64,000 nucleotides of DNA from an uncultured Pseudomonadota bacterium. Its GTDB lineage: Bacteria > Pseudomonadota > Gammaproteobacteria > Steroidobacterales > Woeseiaceae. The notes under the pieces are model-generated. The model searched no databases. It saw only the letters and a list, made by a program, of their open reading frames with translations, and had not been told where the DNA came from. Position 1 is the stretch's first letter. Every line of letters starts with the position of its first letter. Location: assembly GCA_913055625.1 (NCBI GenBank), contig CAJXJW010000002.1, forward strand, positions 186,001 through 250,000. Reading direction: 5' to 3'. This document shows positions 59,295-64,000 of the stretch, one piece after another. The translations under genes and the position numbers were made by a program.

Positions 59295-60323
59295 ATGACC
59301 GACGACAAGCGACAGGATGAGACCACCCAACGCGACGACGCGGCGCTGGCCGAGCTGTTGCGCTTTTCGGGTCCGCGAAAGCCGGTGCCTGACGACATCG
59401 AAGCCCGCGTGTACGCGCGCGTTCGCGAAGCGTGGCAGGAAACGCTGCCGGCAGAGGACGGCGAGGGGCGGGTGTACCATGCCGTGCGACGCGAGTGGCA
59501 GCAAAACGCGAAGCCGCGGCATCGTCGCTGGGCGGCGCCCTTCGCCCTCGCGGCATCCGTACTCGTCGCGCTGGCGCTCGTGCTGCGCCAGGCGCCGGAC
59601 GTGCCGGCGCCTGTCGCGGTGGCGACGGTGGTCCGGGTGGCGGGCGATGCAGCGCCCGCGGTCGACAGCATCCTGTATGCCGGGGACCGAATCGAGACCG
59701 GCGCCGACGCCGGAATCACGTTGCGCCTTGCGGATGCAGAATCGCTGCGCGTCGATGCCGGCACGACGCTGGTCATCGTCGACCGGAACCGGTTCCGGCT
59801 CGATGCCGGCCGCGTCTACGCGGACACCGGTGACCGGATCTACCGCGACAGGGGGCTCGTCATCGACACGGCGATGGGCGCCGTGACCGACGTCGGCACC
59901 CAGTTTGCCGTCGCCGCCGGGGTGGATGCGGTCTCGATCGCGGTCCGGGAAGGGCGCGTGGACCTCGCGCACGATTCGGTCGACATCGTGACCGTGGCCG
60001 GGGAACACATGGCGCTCGAGCGTGGCGGCGTGCCGCAGATCAGTCGCCTGGCCCCGCACGATGCGTACTGGGACTGGGTCGTCGATTTGTCGCCCGGCTT
60101 CGACATCGAGAACCAGTCGCTGCTCGACTTCCTGCGCTGGGCCGCCAGGGAGACCGGCCGCGAGCTGGTGTTCGAGGATACGGAGTTGCGCCTCGCCGCG
60201 ATGCGCACGGACCTGCACGGGTCGACCGGCGACCTGGCGCCGCTCGACGCGGTGGAGTCGGTACTCGCGACCACGCGATTCCATTACCGGATCGAGGACG
60301 CCCGGATCGTCATCGAGCGCTGA
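59295..60323 (+). CDS. FecR-like anti-sigma/regulator with C-terminal STN-like domain
   Basis: A 342-residue single-span membrane protein. The cytosolic N-terminal part (about 1-78) is acidic/basic and should hold the sigma factor. A transmembrane helix is at about 79-98, and the FecR periplasmic domain at about 105-245 (GDRIETGADAGITLRLADAESLRVDAGTTL, then DVGTQFAVAAGVDAVSIAVREGRV). The last ~70 residues (from FDIENQSLLDFLRWAARETGREL to FHYRIEDARIVIER) resemble the STN fold of secretins and TonB receptors. The downstream receptor has an STN of its own, so the two could pair or compete. Confidence 0.85.
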   Translation: MTDDKRQDETTQRDDAALAELLRFSGPRKPVPDDIEARVYARVREAWQETLPAEDGEGRVYHAVRREWQQNAKPRHRRWAAPFALAASVLVALALVLRQAPDVPAPVAVATVVRVAGDAAPAVDSILYAGDRIETGADAGITLRLADAESLRVDAGTTLVIVDRNRFRLDAGRVYADTGDRIYRDRGLVIDTAMGAVTDVGTQFAVAAGVDAVSIAVREGRVDLAHDSVDIVTVAGEHMALERGGVPQISRLAPHDAYWDWVVDLSPGFDIENQSLLDFLRWAARETGRELVFEDTELRLAAMRTDLHGSTGDLAPLDAVESVLATTRFHYRIEDARIVIER

Positions 60324-60343
60324 GCGCGTTTGGCGCCCGTCCG

Positions 60344-60369
60344 CGCATGCCCTAACATCGCGGCATGCG
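60344..60369 (+). other. Hairpin covering the start codon of the TonB receptor
   Basis: CGCATGCC (60344-60351) and GGCATGCG (60362-60369) form a perfect 8-bp stem around a 10-base loop. The receptor ATG (60365-60367) lies inside the right arm and no good ribosome-binding site precedes it. Translation should therefore depend on opening this structure. Confidence 0.5.
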
Positions 60370-62665
60370 GCGCCTGCTGACCTCTCTGATTGTGTGTCTT
60401 GCCTGCGCGCCGTCGTTGGCGGCGGCCGACGAAGACGCCGGCCGGCTGCTGCGGGACGTACTCGACGAGCGCATCGCCGCGGGCGAGCGAATCATCTATT
60501 CCTCCGATCTCGTCAGCGACGGCATGGTCGTGCGGGAATCACCCATCGGCGATACGTCGTTGCAGCATCTCGAAAGCCTGCTGCAGCCGTTCGGTCTGGC
60601 GGTACGGACCGGCCCGTCGGGTGAATGGCTGGTCGTGCCCGCGCCGGGTGCCGGCGCAGCGCCTGCGCCAACCGCGCCCGCGGCGGCCGCGCCGGCGCCG
60701 ATCCCGGAAATCGTCGTGACGTCGAGCCTGCACCGGCTGCGGTACTCGGAGCCGGTCACGCACACACGGCTCGATCGCGAGCTTGCGACGCGTATCCCGA
60801 CCGTCGCGGAGGAGCCGGTTCGGCTGACGGACCGCCTGCCCGGCACCGCGAGCGGCGGGGTCTCGACGCGCAACCACGTGCGCGGCGGCGAAGTGAGCGA
60901 AGTGCTGTTCCTGCTCGACGGTCTGCGACTGTATGAGCCCTATCACCTGAAGCAGTTCCAGGCGATCGCGACGATCGTCAACCCTGCGGCGATCGACAGC
61001 ATGGACTTCTACACCGGCGCCTACCCGGCGCGCTACGGCGACCGGATGAGCGGCGTGCTGGAGATCGACCTGCGCGAGCCACCGACGGCCACGGAAACGG
61101 AGCTGTCACTGTCCTTTTTCAATGCATCGGCGATGTCGGCCGGGCGCTTCGGCGACAGCGGTGACTGGCTCGTCTCCGCGCGGCGCGGCAATCTCGACCT
61201 GGTGGTCGACGCCATCGAGCCGGAATACGGAAGCCCGGACTATCACGACCTGCTTTCGCACGTCGGCTGGGAGTTCGGTCCGCGCGCTGTCGTCAGCGCA
61301 AACCTGCTGTTCTCGAAGGACAAGCTGTCGCTGTTCGACCCGGATCGCGGCGAGAGCGCGACGGCCGCGTACAAGAACGAGGTGTACTGGCTGAAGTGGC
61401 TGGCGGACTGGAGTGACGCGTGGCAAAGCGAGACGATCGCGGCGTACAGCGACATCTCGAACCGTCGGTCCGGCACGCTCGATCTGCCCGGCATCGTGTC
61501 CGGCCAACTCGATGAGCAGAACGAATTTCGCGTGCTGGAGCTGCGGCAGGACTGGCAGTGGGTGCCGTCGTCGAAGTGGATGCTCCGCTTCGGCGCCAAC
61601 CTGAAGCGTCTCGATGCCGACTACCGCTTCTCGTCACAGCAGGTGATCTCCGCACCGTTCGACGGCATCCTCGACAATGCACCGGCAAGCTACCGCGACT
61701 TCACGGCCGACCCGGCGGGCGCACAGTACGCGGCCTACGCGGATCTCCGCTGGCGCCTGCTGCCTCCGCTGGTGCTGGAGCTGGGGCTGCGCTGGGACCA
61801 GCAGACCTACACGACGGCAAAGGACGATACACAGCTCGGGCCGCGGGCGGCGCTGCTGTTCGAGGCGGGGGAGCGCACATCGCTGCGGTTCGGTTGGGGG
61901 CAGTACTACCAGGCGCAGGAGATCAACGAGCTGCAACTCGCCGACGGGCTCGATGCGTTCTTCCCGGCGCAGCGCGCCGAGCACTTCGTGCTGAACGTCG
62001 AGCACCGGTTCCCGAACCACGTGGACGTTGCGATTTCCGCGTACCGCAAGCGCTTCCGCGAACTGCGCCCGCGCTTCGAGAACAGCTTCAACACGCTGAC
62101 GTTGCTGCCGGAAATCCAGTTCGACCGGGTCGAGGTCGATGCGCCGTCTGCCGAGGCGATCGGCGTCGAAGCGTCGTTGACGCAGGGCTCGGGAACGGAC
62201 GACCTGTTCTGGTGGCTGTCCTATGCCTGGGCGCGTGTCGAAGACCGCATGCCCGGCGGCGACGTGCTGCGAAGCTGGGACCAGGAGCACACGCTAAAGG
62301 CCGGGTTGAGCTGGCGCTGGCGGGACTGGAATTTCAGCACGGCGGCCGAGGTGCACACGGGCTGGCCGCGCACGGAGCTCGTCGGGACGATGACGCCCGG
62401 CCCGGATGGCGACGAACTCGCGCTCGCGGTGACGCCTAGAAACGCGGCGCACTACGGCCGTTTCCAGTCGCTGGACGTGCGTGTGAGCCGTGACTTCCCG
62501 CTGAAACGTGGCCGTCTCACCACGTTTCTCGAAGTCAGCAATCTCGCGAACCGCGAAAACGCCTGCTGCACCGAGTACTCGCTGGCGGACGACGGCAGCC
62601 TGCTGGGCGAGCAGGCGCACTGGCTGCCGCTGGTCCCGTCGCTGGGGGTCGTGTGGCGGTTCTGA
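60365..62665 (+). CDS. TonB-dependent receptor with N-terminal STN signalling domain
   Basis: A 766-residue outer-membrane transducer. The signal peptide ends SLAAADED. Residues about 25-92 form an STN domain (LLRDVLDERIAAGERIIYSSDLV, then LLQPFGLAVRTGPSGEWLVV), followed by an Ala/Pro linker (about 95-115) and TonB box PEIVVTSS. The plug has DRLPGTASGGVSTRNHVRGGEVSEVLFLLDGLRL and TGAYPARYGDRMSGVLEID. The barrel ends GVVWRF. With the upstream sigma and FecR genes it should report substrate binding to the sigma factor. The short plug and small barrel are unlike the two carbohydrate-locus receptors. The ligand is unknown; siderophore or glycan are both possible. Confidence 0.88.
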   Translation: MRRLLTSLIVCLACAPSLAAADEDAGRLLRDVLDERIAAGERIIYSSDLVSDGMVVRESPIGDTSLQHLESLLQPFGLAVRTGPSGEWLVVPAPGAGAAPAPTAPAAAAPAPIPEIVVTSSLHRLRYSEPVTHTRLDRELATRIPTVAEEPVRLTDRLPGTASGGVSTRNHVRGGEVSEVLFLLDGLRLYEPYHLKQFQAIATIVNPAAIDSMDFYTGAYPARYGDRMSGVLEIDLREPPTATETELSLSFFNASAMSAGRFGDSGDWLVSARRGNLDLVVDAIEPEYGSPDYHDLLSHVGWEFGPRAVVSANLLFSKDKLSLFDPDRGESATAAYKNEVYWLKWLADWSDAWQSETIAAYSDISNRRSGTLDLPGIVSGQLDEQNEFRVLELRQDWQWVPSSKWMLRFGANLKRLDADYRFSSQQVISAPFDGILDNAPASYRDFTADPAGAQYAAYADLRWRLLPPLVLELGLRWDQQTYTTAKDDTQLGPRAALLFEAGERTSLRFGWGQYYQAQEINELQLADGLDAFFPAQRAEHFVLNVEHRFPNHVDVAISAYRKRFRELRPRFENSFNTLTLLPEIQFDRVEVDAPSAEAIGVEASLTQGSGTDDLFWWLSYAWARVEDRMPGGDVLRSWDQEHTLKAGLSWRWRDWNFSTAAEVHTGWPRTELVGTMTPGPDGDELALAVTPRNAAHYGRFQSLDVRVSRDFPLKRGRLTTFLEVSNLANRENACCTEYSLADDGSLLGEQAHWLPLVPSLGVVWRF

Positions 62666-62729
62666 GAGTGGACGCCCGGGCGGTATCCTTCGCCGTTCGT
62701 CGAAAACGCGCTCTTGCTGGAGTCCGCGG

Positions 62730-63338
62730 TTGATCCGACTGTTTCTTGTTTCGCTGATGCCGGGGCTGTTGTTCGGGGGCATGTGGCTGCTGTTCGGTTA
62801 CCTGCGCGACCCCGACAGGTTCGACGCCGACGCGCCGTGGCTGTTGATCGGCGCGTACACCGTCTTTGCGTCGGTGGTCACGGTTCGCAAGGCCTTCGAG
62901 CCCGCGAACACACTGTGGGACGCGCTCGCCACGGACTTCCCGTTCGTGCCGACGCAGCCGGACACGTGGCCGATCAGCGCCGGCCGCATCGGGACGGTCG
63001 AGCACCAGGCGCTCGACAGCACGGTGAGTTCCGCGACGGAGCTCGGGCTGTACCTGCGCCGGCTCCGCCGTTTCCTGCCGAACCGGCCGTCGGTGACGAT
63101 ACCGTGGACGCAGGTCGAATCGATCGAAGTGCTGGAGCCTGATCGCGAGGCCGTCGCCGAGGCCAGCAGCCGCGAACAGCGCCGCCTGCTGTCGCGCCTG
63201 CTGCACGCGAAAGTGACGCTGGCGAGAAAGCACGACGCGATGGTGCTCCTGGTGCCGTGGAGCGAGGAGTTCGGCCGGTACGTGCCGGCGAGCATCGATC
63301 TCCGGAAGGACTGGGAGTGGCCTTATTCGGTGATGTGA
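62730..63338 (+). CDS. Hypothetical membrane protein
   Basis: A 202-residue protein that I cannot assign. It starts at TTG 62730 behind GGAG (7-base spacing), beginning LIRLFLVSLMPGLLFGGMWLLFG, one hydrophobic span. A second span is at about 37-55 (WLLIGAYTVFASVVTVRKAF). The rest is soluble, with a beta-rich segment (PFVPTQPDTWPISAGRIGTVEHQALDSTVSS) and a basic/acidic helix (ASSREQRRLLSRLLHAKVTLARKHD). No catalytic motif was seen. It follows the receptor by 64 bases, between it and a PIG-L gene, and may be unrelated to either. Confidence 0.55.
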   Translation: MIRLFLVSLMPGLLFGGMWLLFGYLRDPDRFDADAPWLLIGAYTVFASVVTVRKAFEPANTLWDALATDFPFVPTQPDTWPISAGRIGTVEHQALDSTVSSATELGLYLRRLRRFLPNRPSVTIPWTQVESIEVLEPDREAVAEASSREQRRLLSRLLHAKVTLARKHDAMVLLVPWSEEFGRYVPASIDLRKDWEWPYSVM

Positions 63339-63389
63339 GTTGGCAGCACGCGGTAGTATTCGGCAGGATCGCTGCGTAGGGGGTGCGCA

Positions 63390-64000
63390 ATGCTGTTTCG
63401 AAACTCTGCCCGGCTGGCCGCGGCAGCCGGCATCCTGGCCATCGCGGGCTGCGGACATCAGGCGATGGAATTGCCCGAGCCACTCGCCTGCAACAACGCC
63501 GAGTTCTCTGCCTACGATGGCCTGCTGATCGTTGCGCCGCACCCGGATGACGAAGTCCTCGGCTTCGCGGGGCTCGCGGCGGAGTTCATCCGGCAGGGCA
63601 AACCGGTGCGTACCGTCGTCACCACGGACGGCGACGCCTATTGCGAGGCCTGCGCGCTGTGGACCACGGGTTCCGTCGAGGGCACGCCCTGCGACGCGCC
63701 GACCTTGTCGAACCTGGCGACGCCCGCGACCGACAGTCTCGCCGAGGCGCGCCGGCTCGAGAGCACGATGGCGGCGAAAGCCCTGGGCCGGCCGCCGCCC
63801 CTGTTTCTCGACTACCCGGACACGGGTCTCGCGGCCGCGCGCCGGAACCGCGATGCCGGCAGTCCCGGTACGTTGCTCCGGCGATCCGACTTCTCGGCCT
63901 GCAACAGCTGCGGTGAGTGCGGCGCCGGCTACGGCGGCGGCCCCGAGACGTCGCTCAGCACGGATACGCTCGTTGCATCGCTCGACGAATTGTTCGCCGA
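63390..64000 (+). CDS. PIG-L-family deacetylase lipoprotein, 5' part
   Basis: The visible 203 codons start with ATG 63390 behind AGGGGG. The N-terminus is a lipoprotein signal with lipobox AIAGC (Cys21). The zinc motif APHPDDEVLG (about residues 50-59) with H-P-D-D-E is the hallmark of PIG-L/LmbE deacetylases of N-acetylglucosamine-type substrates. A cluster of cysteines (ACNSCGEC, near 171-178) sits in an insertion not usual for the short members. The gene runs off the right edge, so the C-terminal histidine cannot be checked. An envelope or extracellular amino-sugar substrate is likely. Confidence 0.85.
   Translation, partial: MLFRNSARLAAAAGILAIAGCGHQAMELPEPLACNNAEFSAYDGLLIVAPHPDDEVLGFAGLAAEFIRQGKPVRTVVTTDGDAYCEACALWTTGSVEGTPCDAPTLSNLATPATDSLAEARRLESTMAAKALGRPPPLFLDYPDTGLAAARRNRDAGSPGTLLRRSDFSACNSCGECGAGYGGGPETSLSTDTLVASLDELFA

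Noticed and set aside
1-64000. tRNA, rRNA, prophage or plasmid replication genes
   Set aside because: No cloverleaf-like, rRNA-like, integrase or Rep-like sequence was recognised anywhere in the window.

Overview
The window is GC-rich, densely coded, and free of rRNA, tRNA, CRISPR arrays, phage genes and intact insertion sequences. Its gene content fits the chromosome of a free-living gammaproteobacterium: three TonB-dependent receptors, RND pumps, an outer-membrane channel lipoprotein, flavin-dependent halogenases, a DksA/TraR-type zinc protein and a LacI-controlled alpha-glucan locus. The Xanthomonadales/Woeseiales-type heterotrophs are a plausible home, but the species cannot be named from this sequence alone.

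Layout. 0-8 kb: the tail of maleylacetoacetate isomerase, a sulfatase with an SLC13-type permease, and a two-gene RND efflux unit. 8-11 kb (minus strand): an S9 peptidase, a short GDT1-family transporter and a TetR regulator. 11-17 kb: a complete tripartite RND pump divergent from the TetR gene, with a palindromic operator inside a strong promoter, followed by a 33-residue membrane peptide. 17-25 kb: MgtC/DUF4010 and MFS membrane proteins, a DksA/TraR zinc protein, a divergent DgcN/DgcA pair for D-glutamate catabolism, and small membrane or housekeeping genes. One of these (gamma-glutamylcyclotransferase-like) is frameshifted and lies next to a cluster of GGTGTCAGG repeats. 25-29 kb: a medium-chain reductase and a GMC oxidoreductase / subunit-3 / DUF1080 operon that looks like a 3-keto-sugar pathway.

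29-49.5 kb is an alpha-glucan utilisation region: malQ, halogenase, TonB receptor, second halogenase, then (after a lipoprotein, a BBE-type flavoenzyme and a winged-helix/TPR regulator) an MFS sugar transporter, a GH13 amylase-like lipoprotein, a LacI repressor and another TonB receptor. A perfect 14-bp palindrome ahead of the MFS-amylase pair and a 13/14 copy between malQ and the first halogenase suggest one LacI regulon. 49.5-52.8 kb: two overlapping TPR-sulfotransferase paralogues.

52.8-55.7 kb (minus strand) is, in my view, the most interesting locus: TlpA-like thioredoxin, DUF4266 lipoprotein with a CGC tail, DUF3570 outer-membrane barrel and the FMN transferase ApbE. The barrel contains DALTGAT, which matches the known ApbE flavinylation motif Dxx(S/T)GA(T/S), so the barrel may itself be the flavinylated substrate. 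55.9-58.6 kb: a lipid-linked sugar trio (DPM-like GT2, LpxB N-terminal-domain protein, ArnT-like transferase). 58.7-62.7 kb: an ECF sigma factor, a FecR-like anti-sigma factor and a TonB receptor forming a cell-surface signalling unit. The window ends with a small membrane protein and a truncated PIG-L deacetylase.
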